From: Aphrocallistes beatrix
Taxonomy: Eukaryota > Porifera > Hexactinellida > Sceptrulophora > Aphrocallistidae
NCBI GenBank assembly: GCA_963281255.1
Contig: OY725498.1
Span: 1,922,001 to 1,986,000 of the forward strand
Direction: 5' to 3'
DNA length: 64,000 nt
The position numbers were made by a program, and so were the translations under genes. The notes under the pieces are model-generated. The model was not told where the DNA came from, ran no database searches, and saw only the letters and a list, made by a program, of their open reading frames with translations. Numbering within the stretch: position 1 is the stretch's first letter; each line of letters begins with the position of its first letter. Shown piece by piece: positions 21,712-31,776 of this stretch.

Positions 21712-23755
21712 ATGGGCTACTCCCGTAAGAGGTCCAAGTTCCCGGCAAAGTACAATAAAGTGAAGTTGAGAGCGACAAGAGTTTTGGAAAAGAGCCAGGG
21801 TGAGCACCCGTTCGTTTCTCCCGAGTTTCCAATATCCTGCAGACACTGTGTCCGCAAGTGGAGCAGTATCGCCAAGTTGAACTCACACGTGCGGACTCGG
21901 CACTCGCCTAAATATAAGAAGCGCGCCTATACAGACTTGAGACCCAGGTGTGAACTCTGTGGCAGGGAGAGCCTATCGCTGGCGCTGCTTGCTCAACACC
22001 TCAAGTTCTCACACGCCGTTGAATCGGAGCGCTTCCGCTGCTCGGAAGTCTCAATCGAGAGAAAATTTTATGACTATTTCAACAGATACAGGTGCCATAT
22101 CTGTGGAGACACGTTCATTCTGGAAATAAAGTGAGTCTATATCTAGTCCGGGGTTGCCAACCCAAAAAAGTTGGAAAAGTTTGTAAGTGTTGTGGTGATT
22201 TTTCGAGTGATATCGATTATCACAGTAAGACAGACATATTTAGAGTTATTTGCCTTATAATTAATCAATGTGAGCCTAGGCGCCCAAAGGCCTCCTCTGG
22301 CGGACACTGTGTCCGCCAGCCGCGCAGCGGAAGGAAGCAAGTGAAGCGCGCTTGTCCTTACTATTAAAACTCAATTAATGTATATGTGTATATACTTAGG
22401 GCGGTCAGAAAGTTCTAATCAGTGTTATCATACACTCTTATTGTACCTTATTAGATTGATATTGAAGCTTGAATTTACTTCTTAACACATTCACAAGTGA
22501 TACCAATTTACAAAATCAAAATCTAGAGAAAACTCTTTGTATACCACTTCCTATATATTGTGTCGCTTGAGCCACCGTGTAAAATTATGGCCACAAACCA
22601 CCCGACCTTCCCTCAAGAGTAACGACATTACAAGGGCATTACTAAGCGATACGAATGCTCAAATACAAATCAATCTTAGGAAGTTGATGGGAATGATACT
22701 CTCTCAGATTCAAATATCTGATAATGGAGCCTACTTTTTAGGGAAGGACGAGTGGTGAACGGGTGATTTGTGGCCATAATTTTACACGGTGGCTCAAGCG
22801 ACACAATATATAGGACGTGGTATACAAAGAGTTTTCTCTAGATTTTGATTCTGTAAATTGGTATCACTTGTGAATGTGTTAAGAAGTAAATTCAAGCTTC
22901 AATATCGATCCAATAAGGCACAATAAGAGTATATGCTAGCACTGATTAGAACTTTCTGACCGCCCTAAGTATTATATCTCTGTAACGAATTGATTGAAGA
23001 AACTGCCAGACACAGAAAGCTGATTTTTGGCATGTTGGAGCATTTTGGCTATGGCTCCACTAAGTTCTGACCAGACCAAAATATCGACTAATCATGGAAT
23101 TATGACGTAATTTTCACCTTTCTTATAATTAGAAATTTCAGGTTTTCGACTATAACTCTGGCGGACACAAAGTGTCCGCCAGCCGCGCAGCTCAAGCAAG
23201 CGAAGCGCGCTTGTACCTTTTTGAAAATGTGTGAAAAATAGTTTTCCATTTTTTTTGCAGTGTGGAAATTTCTCCTTTAGATATTTGAACTTAACGTAGA
23301 CTCATCATTTGACACCTACAGGTCAATTTTCATATCTCTACGACTTGCCAATCCTTCCACCAACAATTCGGACAAACAAACAAACAAACGAAAAATATCC
23401 TAGCATTTTAATATAAAACATACAGTATGGATCTTCAGGGAGGAATCTCTCATAATGCATTCCTGTCGTTATAGTTCGATTTTGAGCAAGTACTATTTCA
23501 CCTGCTACATATTGTAGATTTGATTCTCACATGGACAAAGGACACGCCTTCAATCGGAGACATCGAAGCATGTTCTATCATCACAACAACAAAGGTGTTA
23601 ATTATGTGTTCCATAAAGAGAAGGTGAGAACAGCATCCATCCTCTCCGACACGAGCAAGAGGTTCCCACAGATCTCTCCCTGGACTGTCCTACCTAAGAA
23701 ATCTGTTTTGCAGGGAGATAGAGTTGAGAAATTCGAGACTCTGTTTGCTCAATAG
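21712..23755 (+). CDS. Three-finger C2H2 zinc-finger protein, two exons
   Basis: Exon 1 is 21712-22130 and exon 2 is 23518-23755, joined in phase 2 with a GTGAGT donor and a TTGTAG acceptor, giving 218 aa. Finger 1 is CRHCVRKWSSIAKLNSHVRTRH, finger 2 CELCGRESLSLALLAQHLKFSH. Finger 3 is split by the intron: exon 1 ends in CHICGDTFILEI and exon 2 supplies FDSHMDKGH. The junction codon is Lys, and the finger then has perfect C-x2-C-x12-H-x4-H spacing, strong support for the join. The N-terminus is basic and the C-terminus (about 75 aa) has no domain I recognise. The protein is probably a nuclear DNA- or RNA-binding factor; its targets are unknown. The 1.4-kb intron consists almost wholly of repeats. 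I cannot assign orthology. Confidence 0.75.
22189..22356 (+). repeat. Family A 3' fragment in the C2H2 intron
   Basis: It runs from the 'gtgatttttcgagtgatatcg' block through the palindrome GGCGGACACTGTGTCCGCC (22299-22317) to the GC-rich tail ending GCGCGCTTGT. It is followed by CCTTACTATTAAAACTCAAT, which also flanks other copies. Confidence 0.75.
22395..22969. mobile_element. Long-TIR MITE flanked by TA, in the C2H2 intron
   Basis: Arms of about 200 bp (22395-22602 and 22762-22969) are near-perfect inverted copies starting CTTAGGGCGGTCAGAAAG, flanked by TA at 22393-22394 and 22970-22971. No transposase is present. A transcript of the C2H2 gene would contain this 200-bp foldback. Confidence 0.9.
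22976..23217 (+). repeat. Family A copy with an internal deletion, in the C2H2 intron
   Basis: It starts GTAACGAATTGATTGAAG and keeps the 5' half, then jumps at 'gactataactc' directly to the palindrome GGCGGACACAAAGTGTCCGC and the GCGCGCTTGTA tail. The middle of the consensus is deleted. Confidence 0.75.
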
Positions 23756-24612
23756 TTTGTATGATGGATGTTTGTAATTATTCTTGTTTAAAGCTAGCTT
23801 CTTTTATCTTATATTCGCACACGCACATAATACGATTAGTATAGCTGCTGACAAGACTACACCATGGATAGTCCCCTCTGGTTTAGAAATTACCTGGTCC
23901 AACCAGTTAAAGCTCTACAGAACTGATTGAACCATAATCACCACCACTGATTCCTTATAACTAAATTGCTGATTGAGACAAAATGTCGATATTTGCAGAC
24001 ATCTGAATCGGATTCGTATTACTTGACCATCTATCTCATTGACGTATCCATGGCACTTAATTAGATATTCCTGATATATCGTCTGGTGGCTTAGCGAATC
24101 GAAGGGGAGCAACAAGACAAGTTTATCAAATTAGCTTGTTTGAATTAGTAGACCAAAAGAAATTAATCTGGGATTTCCGGATTGACAATCCAGCCTTATC
24201 CCAGTTTTACAATTCGGTCTTATTCCACTCTTAGAATATTCGGCCTTATTCAGTCAACCTTGAGTAACTTGAAAATATTCGCTTCCCTAAACACGGAACG
24301 GACATATACACAAATCTTCGGAACTGAAAAACAGAAAAGACTAAATACGATTACTAGAAACACGAGAATTACTTGAAATATTTGTGGTTTATACTCTTTA
24401 TACTTTATAGACTGCAAATCAAATCATGATAGGAGTGCACTCCTCTTTTCCGGCGCTTAGGTTGAAGTGCTCTCCTTTCGAAATAGTATTCAAATTTTAT
24501 CGAGCACTTTTCAATCAAGATTTGGAAAATTTTCATTCATAATTCTCTTAAGCTAATACTTTTACTCTAAATTCAATTCTACGATTAGCTAGGAAATACT
24601 CAGTGCGAAGAA
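23756..24612. other. Intergenic between the C2H2 and four-TM genes
   Basis: No gene is recognised. It contains the 3' end of the C2H2 gene and the presumptive promoter of the gene at 24613. Confidence 0.45.
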
Positions 24613-25107
24613 ATGGCTGATAAAGCAGGTCTGCTAGAAAAGCTAACGTACTTCCTCACTCTCAGGGGAATCTTCAGAGCCATCAACGGATGCTACTTCC
24701 TATTCTTATTCATTTTGGTCGCTATTCTTAGCGGCGTGGCTGTGGGGTTTGGTCTAACGTCTGGAGCAATGGGATTCATTGCCTTCCTCTCCTTTTGGAT
24801 CGTAATTTGGGAGATTATCCTGAGCATTCTAGATATACTGAATCTGGATTTTATGAAGCCGTACGCATTTTGGTCAAATCTGATTGAGCTGATTTTTTAT
24901 AGCGTAGAGGCGGCTCTGTTATTCATTGCTTGTGTCTCTCTCATTGCTTACGCTGCCACGAGCGGCGATAACCTGAACAGAGGGACGAGTGCTGCAGGGG
25001 CATTTTTCGGATTCATAGGGCTCATTATTTTGGGGACTACGGTCGGAGTTTGGATTTTCATATTGCTCTCAAGTCGGGGGACCAAAAAGTCCGCTGACCC
25101 TGTCTAA
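24613..25107 (+). CDS. Four-transmembrane MARVEL-like protein
   Basis: This intronless 164-aa frame has four clear hydrophobic segments near residues 21-45, 50-75, 86-113 and 127-152. Both tails are short and polar; the C-terminus (SSRGTKKSADPV) is basic. Size and topology fit the MARVEL group (plasmolipin/CMTM-like proteins), which act in membrane apposition and apical vesicle traffic. A conserved acidic residue lies within the second segment (IVIWEIILSIL). I cannot identify a specific ortholog, and other small tetraspan families remain possible. Confidence 0.65.
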   Translation: MADKAGLLEKLTYFLTLRGIFRAINGCYFLFLFILVAILSGVAVGFGLTSGAMGFIAFLSFWIVIWEIILSILDILNLDFMKPYAFWSNLIELIFYSVEAALLFIACVSLIAYAATSGDNLNRGTSAAGAFFGFIGLIILGTTVGVWIFILLSSRGTKKSADPV

Positions 25108-25351
25108 GCTCGCTTATTCTCCTTTGTATGTTTTAGTGAGTCGAAGCTGACATGATTAGACTTTGGGTAAAGTATATTGAATGTATATTTCATAAATATG
25201 TGTTCCCTATGTGGCTGTGTGAGATCAGTTAGTTTCTATTTTAGTAGTTTAGTTTTTTTGTCTTCATAGTTATCAGTATTTATAGCTGACTTTCTGTACT
25301 CTATTAATTTGTATTGATCATACGTATCTTACCTTTAAAAGCTCGGAGGTA

Positions 25352-25704
25352 TTAAAAAGTCCATTGCGCATGCGCAATCGTCACACTGCGCATGATCAAT
25401 TGACACATTGCGCATGATCAATTGCACATTCCGCATGATTTATCATCACTTTGCACATAATATGCAAAAATCAAAAAATTTAATATTTCTATATATGCAA
25501 AACTATTCCAAAAATTAATGTCGCTAAAACCACCACATTGCATTGAATTCAAATTTCAGCTCATTTTTTGATCCAATCTCCAACTAAAACGCCTCGGATC
25601 GAGCAGAGGATCCTATCAATCGGACCTAAAAGCCTCCATTCTTCACCATTGGGATTGTATTCCTCCCTAATGTGACGATTGCGCATGCGCAATGGACTTT
25701 TTAA
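25352..25704. mobile_element. MITE with TGCGCATGCGCA in each terminal repeat
   Basis: The ends are TTAAAAAGTCCATTGCGCAT at 25352 and a perfect complement ending at 25704, about 34 bp each. The terminal TTAA could be a piggyBac-type target site, or TA a mariner-type one; I cannot decide. TGCGCATGCGCA lies at 25365-25376 and 25680-25691, and degraded TGCGCATGATCA copies are repeated after the left end. It lies about 250 bp past the four-TM gene. Confidence 0.85.
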
Positions 25705-25924
25705 TATATGTTATAAGATATGTTAATGGTATATTTCACAGACGGCGTCTGTAGCCGTATATCATTGGATCTGTTGAGTGGACTCTTGAGTTCCACCTAA
25801 ATAATTGATATAGAAATCGCCTACTACGACAGTACATAGTACTAATCAAACTTGGATTTCAACTAGCTCCATACAGGAAGAGTTGACTGTTTTGTATGCT
25901 AGTTACTCGGGTGTATATTATAAG

Positions 25925-26619
25925 CAAGGTTGCAACCGAATAGTTCAATATTCGGTTAAACCAAATACCATTTGGCAAATAGTTGATATTCGGTTGGGAA
26001 CCGAATATCGGTATTCGCATTCGGCTAGAGTGACCGAATATCAGTATTCGTATTCGGTTAGGGAATATTCATGAATATTTATATCCGGTTCAATCGGTTT
26101 CAACCTTGGTTATAATATATTTTCTAACTAATTTACCTATCATATTCAATCACTATCTGTAAAATAGGTCAACATATACAGTACTATAACAATTCACAGT
26201 CCTCTATTAAAGATTATTTATTTCTGTTGGGCAGTATTAGAATTTATGAAGTACCCGAATATTATCAGTATTTATATTCGGTTAGAGTAGCTGAATATTA
26301 TCAGTATTCGTATTCGGTTAGAGTACCGATATTATCAGTATTCGTATTCGGTTAGAGTACCGAATATTATCAGTATTCGTATTCGGTTAGAGTACCGAAT
26401 ATTATCAGTATTCGTATTCGGTTAGAGTACCGAATATTATCAGTATTCGTATTCGGTTAGAGTACCGAATATTATCAGTATTCGTATTCGGTTAGAGTAC
26501 CGAATATTATCAGTATTCGTATTCGGTTAGAGTACCGAATATTATCAGTATTCGTATTCGGTTCAGGAACTATTCATGAATACTGATATTAGGTTCAATC
26601 GGTTTTAACCTTGATTATA
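25925..26619. repeat. hAT-like MITE plus a 35-bp tandem array
   Basis: CAAGGTTGCAACCGAATA at 25925 pairs with CGGTTTCAACCTTG ending at 26108, giving a 184-bp foldback. A further right end, CGGTTTTAACCTTG, lies near 26618. Between them, at about 26258-26566, eight to nine copies of a 35-bp unit (TATCAGTATTCGTATTCGGT with GAATAT) occur in tandem. The unit carries the CCGAATA terminal motif. I find no target duplication. Confidence 0.8.
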
Positions 26620-26621
26620 AG

Positions 26622-26928
26622 GGAGTCCGACAATTCGCAACGAGAAGACTCATAAATATTTTGATCAATTAGTTTCAATTATAAGTTTTCCTTTAAATTG
26701 GTTTCATTAGATGGGTGCACCAACCTCTGTTAAATTCCTCTTGTATGATTCGGGTCCAGAGACCCAGAGAATTCTTACATAATACACCTTGATGTTTTCA
26801 TTTCACAGGGATTGGTGCACCCATCTAATGAAACCAATTTAAAGGAAAACTTATAATTGAAACTAATTAATCAAAATTTTTATGAGTCTTCTCGTTGCGA
26901 GTTGTCGTGTTGCGAATTGTCGAACTCC
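26622..26928. mobile_element. Foldback MITE just upstream of ARP5
   Basis: Arms of about 110 bp start GGAGTCCGACAATTCGCAAC and end with its near-complement at 26928. The spacer is about 85 bp. It ends only 73 bp before the ARP5 start codon, so it overlaps the likely promoter or 5' UTR. Confidence 0.8.
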
Positions 26929-27001
26929 GAATGACTAAATAATAAATATTAAATACGTATTTAAATCCTAGTTCGTTGTTTTATGCCTTGAAGTTTCCCT
27001 A

Positions 27002-28930
27002 ATGCAGGGGGCTAGCAACCTAGAAGGCGCTCTCTTCGTTCAGAATGATGTCTACTTTGATGATTATTCCAAGTTCGCCACTAGCGGGACCTGCCTGGTG
27101 ATAGACAACGGGTCCCATGAGTGCAGGGTAGGATGGGCGGGGGAACCCGAGCCTAGGATGATCTTCCCGAACATCACGGCTCGTCCTCGCACCAAGCTCA
27201 CCGGTCTGGAGCATGTGGTCGCCGTTGGAAATGAAATAGTTAACATGGAGAGCATGCGTGCGTCTCTGAAATCTCAGTTTGAGAGAGACGTGGTAGTGAA
27301 CCTTGAAGTACAGTCACATGTGTTTAACTACATATTTAGTCACATGGGCGTGAATACTGACAGGGTGCAAGTCCCTGTCCTCCTAACAGAGACCCTGTGC
27401 AACCCTGTCTCTTGCAGAGCTGACATGACGCAGCTGCTCTTTGAACTGTACAGAGTGCCTAAGATCGCCTATGGAATCGACTGCCTATTCAGCTATCGAT
27501 ACAACCAGGTGAGAACACCTGCTCTCTCTAGCTGTCTCGACTGCTTCATTGTAAATTCAGGTACTCATTCCACTCACATTATTCCTGTGCTTGATGGAAA
27601 AGTTGATTTGAAGCACACAAAACGGATCAACGTGGGTGGTGCTCACACTCTCAACTTCATGCACAAGTTCTTGCAGCTCAAGTATTCGCAGAATCACGAC
27701 TCCATCCTCCTCAGTAAGATACAGGAAGTGATTAAGCAGCATTCCTTCATAGCCACAGACTTCCTTGAGGAACTGGAGCTGTGGAAGAATCCTGACAAGA
27801 TGGAGCGAGGTAGCTACCTGTACCAGCTGGATGCAGTCGATAGCGTCGATAGGGAAGAGCTAGAGAAGAGTAGGCGCAAGAAGCTCCAGCTTAACATGCT
27901 CACGAGAATACTCAAGGATGTTGACGGGAAGCTGTCACCTCTCTACCAGAGGATGATGCACCTCCAGAGCCTGAGCGAGATGGAGGAGGAGTCGAACGCA
28001 CTGCAGTTCTCACTGGAGCGGGAAGGGGTGCGTTCTCGTGATGAACTGTATGCGTTGATTAGGGATGTGGAGACGCAGGTTGACAAGCTGAAGGAGAAGA
28101 GGACCCGTGTTGTGGACAAGATAGAGAACATCGACACTTCCCCCTCTGAGAAGGACAAGTACTCGGAGGAGGAGTTATGCGAGTTAAGGGACACACGACA
28201 GCGACTGCTGGAGAGAATAGCGAAGAGAGACAATCTCAGATCTGAAATCAGTAAGCGAGGCAGTTTGGCGAACCAGCAGAAGACGAAACTTCTGAACAAA
28301 CTCGCCAACAGGATGGACTCTCACTCGGCGAGTGCCAACTTTTCAGATATACCCCTGGACGCAGAGGAGAAAGAAATCCTGGAAGTTATAGATGACGCGA
28401 CTTCTAAGAGAGACCAACAAGAGTTAGAAGAGTTGGAGCAGCTCTTGCGGCTCCATGACCCGCTGTTCAAGAAAGAACTGCATCCTGACCCTCCCAGTCA
28501 GATACACATCGGGATTGAGAGGTTCCGGTGTCCTGAAGTGATATTCCGGCCTAGCATGATCGGTGTCGATCAGACTGGGATAGTGGATACCATTGAGTAC
28601 GTGCTGCAGCAGTATCCTGAAGAAATTCAGAGCAGACTTATTCACAACTACTTCGTGACAGGTGGCAACACATTGTATCCAGGATTCAGCCAGAGAATGC
28701 GCAAGGATCTGACAGAAATATTGCCCATCCACACAGAGTTCGTTATTCACATGGCAGAACGTCAAGACTTAGACTCCTGGCGGGGGGCGAGTTGGTGGGC
28801 TGAGTCTAATCCGAACCAGGGATTTGTGTCTGTGGAAGAATACCAGGAGAAGGGAGCAGATTACTTCGCGGAGCATTCGGCTTCTAACCTATACTTTCCT
28901 GTTCAAAAGAACAAGCAAGAAATGTCTTAG
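27002..28930 (+). CDS. ACTR5: Actin-related protein 5 (INO80 complex subunit)
   Basis: A single intronless frame of 642 aa, close to the usual length of about 600. The N-terminal actin fold is clear: CLVIDNGSHECRVGWAGE (residues 31-48) is the nucleotide-binding phosphate-1 region, followed by RVQVPVLLTETLCNP and FIVNSGTHSTHIIPVLDG. A large charged, coiled-coil insertion (residues about 270-490) interrupts the fold, as expected for ARP5. The fold resumes with FRCPEVIFRPSMIGVDQTGI, NYFVTGGNTLYPGF and SWRGASWWA. ARP5 works in the nucleus with IES6 in the INO80 chromatin remodeller, coupling ATP hydrolysis to nucleosome sliding. The insertion separates it from conventional actin and other ARPs. 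The start methionine is the first in the frame; a MITE lies directly upstream. Confidence 0.93.
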   Translation: MQGASNLEGALFVQNDVYFDDYSKFATSGTCLVIDNGSHECRVGWAGEPEPRMIFPNITARPRTKLTGLEHVVAVGNEIVNMESMRASLKSQFERDVVVNLEVQSHVFNYIFSHMGVNTDRVQVPVLLTETLCNPVSCRADMTQLLFELYRVPKIAYGIDCLFSYRYNQVRTPALSSCLDCFIVNSGTHSTHIIPVLDGKVDLKHTKRINVGGAHTLNFMHKFLQLKYSQNHDSILLSKIQEVIKQHSFIATDFLEELELWKNPDKMERGSYLYQLDAVDSVDREELEKSRRKKLQLNMLTRILKDVDGKLSPLYQRMMHLQSLSEMEEESNALQFSLEREGVRSRDELYALIRDVETQVDKLKEKRTRVVDKIENIDTSPSEKDKYSEEELCELRDTRQRLLERIAKRDNLRSEISKRGSLANQQKTKLLNKLANRMDSHSASANFSDIPLDAEEKEILEVIDDATSKRDQQELEELEQLLRLHDPLFKKELHPDPPSQIHIGIERFRCPEVIFRPSMIGVDQTGIVDTIEYVLQQYPEEIQSRLIHNYFVTGGNTLYPGFSQRMRKDLTEILPIHTEFVIHMAERQDLDSWRGASWWAESNPNQGFVSVEEYQEKGADYFAEHSASNLYFPVQKNKQEMS

Positions 28931-30464
28931 TTCATGCTACACGAATCCAACAAGAATGCTGTCAATGCACTAGTATTTTCGTATGATAGACTTCGGAGTC
29001 TTTGAATGGGTGTTGGTGTTCGGCGGGTAGCGGAACATAATTATTGTGCATTATCCGAATCAAAAGTATGAGAGATATTTGAAATACTATGTTCCATGGT
29101 GTAAACGTGCAAATATGTATAATCTGTAGCCCAGCTTTATGTTTAACATACAATTCAGCCATAGGCGTAGAATAGGGGGACCCTGTGTTATAAAGTTCCC
29201 TCCGTCGCAGCATGAAAATTAATCAGCATATGTAATATACTGCACTTTTACAATTACATCCTTAATAATGTGTTGTGATACTACTTGAAGTAGATGTTAG
29301 AACTGCTTTAAGCCAACCATAATATACTAGTAATTGTATATGATAGCGGTATTATCTTAAATCTTTAACGGAAAAATTCGTCGTAGGAAGATTCGTCGCA
29401 GAAACTTTTCCCTTTCCCCTGGCCCCCACTGGGGGGCTCACAGCGCCTCCAGACCCCCAGCTCAGTTTTATGCTCCCTCATGAGTTGACCATAGTTCTAC
29501 GCCACTGAATTCAGCGTTTCAAATTTATAAAGTAAGTTATGATCTTTTTGAAAATTGCAAATGCTTGGCATATGATTGGCAATAGGCAACTTCTTTTTCA
29601 CTATTATTCGCTCTATCTTTATAATATAGTTTTACAGTTATGGATCAATTTACTTTAACACAAGCGTACAATGCGCACTTGCATAGCGCGACTAGCGAAC
29701 ACTTCGTGCCCGAAGAGTCGCCCTGCGGGCACCTGGAAATGTTAAAAAATTCAGACGTCCCTACGGGTGCGAAATATTGATTACTTTCACTAATCTATTT
29801 CAAATTTGCTTTATGAATCTATGTAAAAAAAAGTTAGCATTACAAGAAAGATCAAAGATGCGATATCTGGAATCTACACCTATAGTTGAAATTTTTAGAA
29901 TTTGTTTAATTTATGTATCTATTGTGAACAAAGATAGACCAAATATTTATCATATAGATTCGAAAATATGATCTTCGAAATCTATATATATATCCCTAAA
30001 AACGCCATCTCAACTTTTTTCAGGAAATGTTTTTAGGAAAATTGTGTAGCACAATAGTGCAAATTCAACATTTTTGATTTTTATGATGAGTCATCGTCAC
30101 TTGACCACACACATATATATATATATATATATATTTATTTATTAAAAGGTGTCAAGATATATGGTAAACATTTATTCGTTGAAAGTTTTCTTCAATCACT
30201 TTTCATTATTAAGTTATTAAGTTTCAAATATTTGTATATTTTTTCCTAATTAATATAGCTTAGTAATATTTGCGTACTATAATTTTGCTCTGTATGAATA
30301 ATTTCAAGTCTAAACCAATTCTTAATCGTCGTTGTACTATATTTGAATCAATGAAAAAGAATGTTTATTAAAATTATGCTATCTCGCACTTGCTTTTGGT
30401 AATGGTTGTTAAATCCAAAACAATAGAAATCTATTCGCATTACATAGGTGAAATGAATAATCAA
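28931..30464. other. Intergenic downstream of ARP5
   Basis: No gene is seen. A C-rich fragment near 29400-29510 ending TCTACGCCACTG looks like one end of a hAT MITE. A GC-rich fragment at 29665-29735 resembles the family A-like tail at 5221-5290 in reverse. A (TA)n run lies at about 30112-30135. Confidence 0.5.
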
Positions 30465-30830
30465 TTCTTGATTCTTTCCCATACAAATAGTGCTAAATTG
30501 GATCTTTTCGTGAAGGGCAAACGTTCAAATTCTAAGAGATACTAAAAGTCTGATTTCAGATTCGAAATTTACATTCGAATTTGTCACAGTTGAACATATC
30601 TAACAAATTACTCAACTCAATGAATAATCTTATCAGTCTGAGCCACCATAGGTAATTCATTGATATCATGTATAGTGGTTAAAATGGGCATATGTGTGGC
30701 ATAAGGTGGCACTGATTTTTAATGACAAAAGTTAGGATCGAATTATTAATTAATTAGAACAATTCAACTGTGAGTAATTGGAATGTGTATTATTCGAATC
30801 TTGAATCTGATTAGCTGTATCCCTCACTTT
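30465..30830. mobile_element. Decayed family M1 MITE
   Basis: It is co-linear with most of the element at 41536-42014 (shared blocks include GAGATACTAAAA, CTGAGCCACCATAGGTAATT and GTGGCACTGATT). Both terminal repeats have lost the GGACAAAAGTATT core, so this is an old relic. Confidence 0.75.
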
Positions 30831-31156
30831 CTTATCTACGCATAATTAATTAAGGTGTTGCACAACCAATCGGATAAAACCTAATCTCACGATTTCGTGA
30901 CCTACCAGGTGAGAGCCCTGATCGTGCCTTGGGAACAATTTCCCCCTAACTATACTATTTCATCCATGGTCCAAAAATTATAGAATGTACCATTGCCTTA
31001 GTGTAGAGAGAATGCAATGACACAGCTTTATGTGAGAATACCTCAGATTGAGGGGAAAATATTCCTTGGTATGGAATTGGTATAAATTTACTCTTGGTTT
31101 CTCCTTAAACATTTAAGCCAATTTTTGGCCAGGAGAAAATTCTTATCGGTGTATAC

Positions 31157-31266
31157 CAGGGGTCGGCAACTCTAGACAGGCGTGCCACTGGAACACAAGG
31201 TCATAAATACTGTCCTGACATTATAGGTAAACCGGCACACTTCATTCAAAAGGTTGCCAGCCCCTG
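31157..31266. mobile_element. Short hAT-type MITE
   Basis: It begins CAGGGGTCGGCAA and ends TTGCCAGCCCCTG, 110 bp apart. The flanks GTGTATAC and GTGTTTGC match at six of eight positions, fitting an eroded 8-bp duplication. Confidence 0.75.
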
Positions 31267-31550
31267 GTGTTTGCCACCACTGAAGTCGGAAAACTAATTA
31301 TATATTTCACTTTATCACGAATTAATTATGAATAACACGTAGTCGATTTTAATTTATAGATCAAGGCGTATAATGCATGACATACTCTCATATTCATTAT
31401 TCCAATATGCGCCATCTACGTTTGATTAAATGTAATAGCTTTAATTAATTGTTTAATGCACAGTATATAAGCAAGACCTCGAGCCAGTGAATTAATCCCT
31501 TTCAAGTGTCTCTGTCTTCTCTTCACCTCAGAGTATTTTAGTCATAATAT

Positions 31551-31733
31551 ACGGTAGAACTCGGATAAGACGTACCCCTCCGGGAAGCGGAAAAAAGTAC
31601 ATACTAACCGAGTTGATATTACATACAGAGGAATCTATATACTAAATGAATTTCGGGTCAGAGAAATGAGTACGTACTAAGCCGAAGTACGTCTTATATA
31701 TCCCGAGTACGTACTAATAGCCGAGTTCAATTG
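31551..31733. mobile_element. Pogo-like MITE in the nucleoredoxin upstream region
   Basis: CGGTAGAACTCGGATAAGAC at 31551 pairs imperfectly with the complement of CAATTGAACTCGGC ending at 31733, flanked by TA. It ends 43 bp before the nucleoredoxin start codon. The rest of 30831-31776 shows no gene. Confidence 0.65.
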
Positions 31734-31776
31734 TATATTCTTCCATTAACCCTTGATTTGCAAGTAGTTTATTCAG

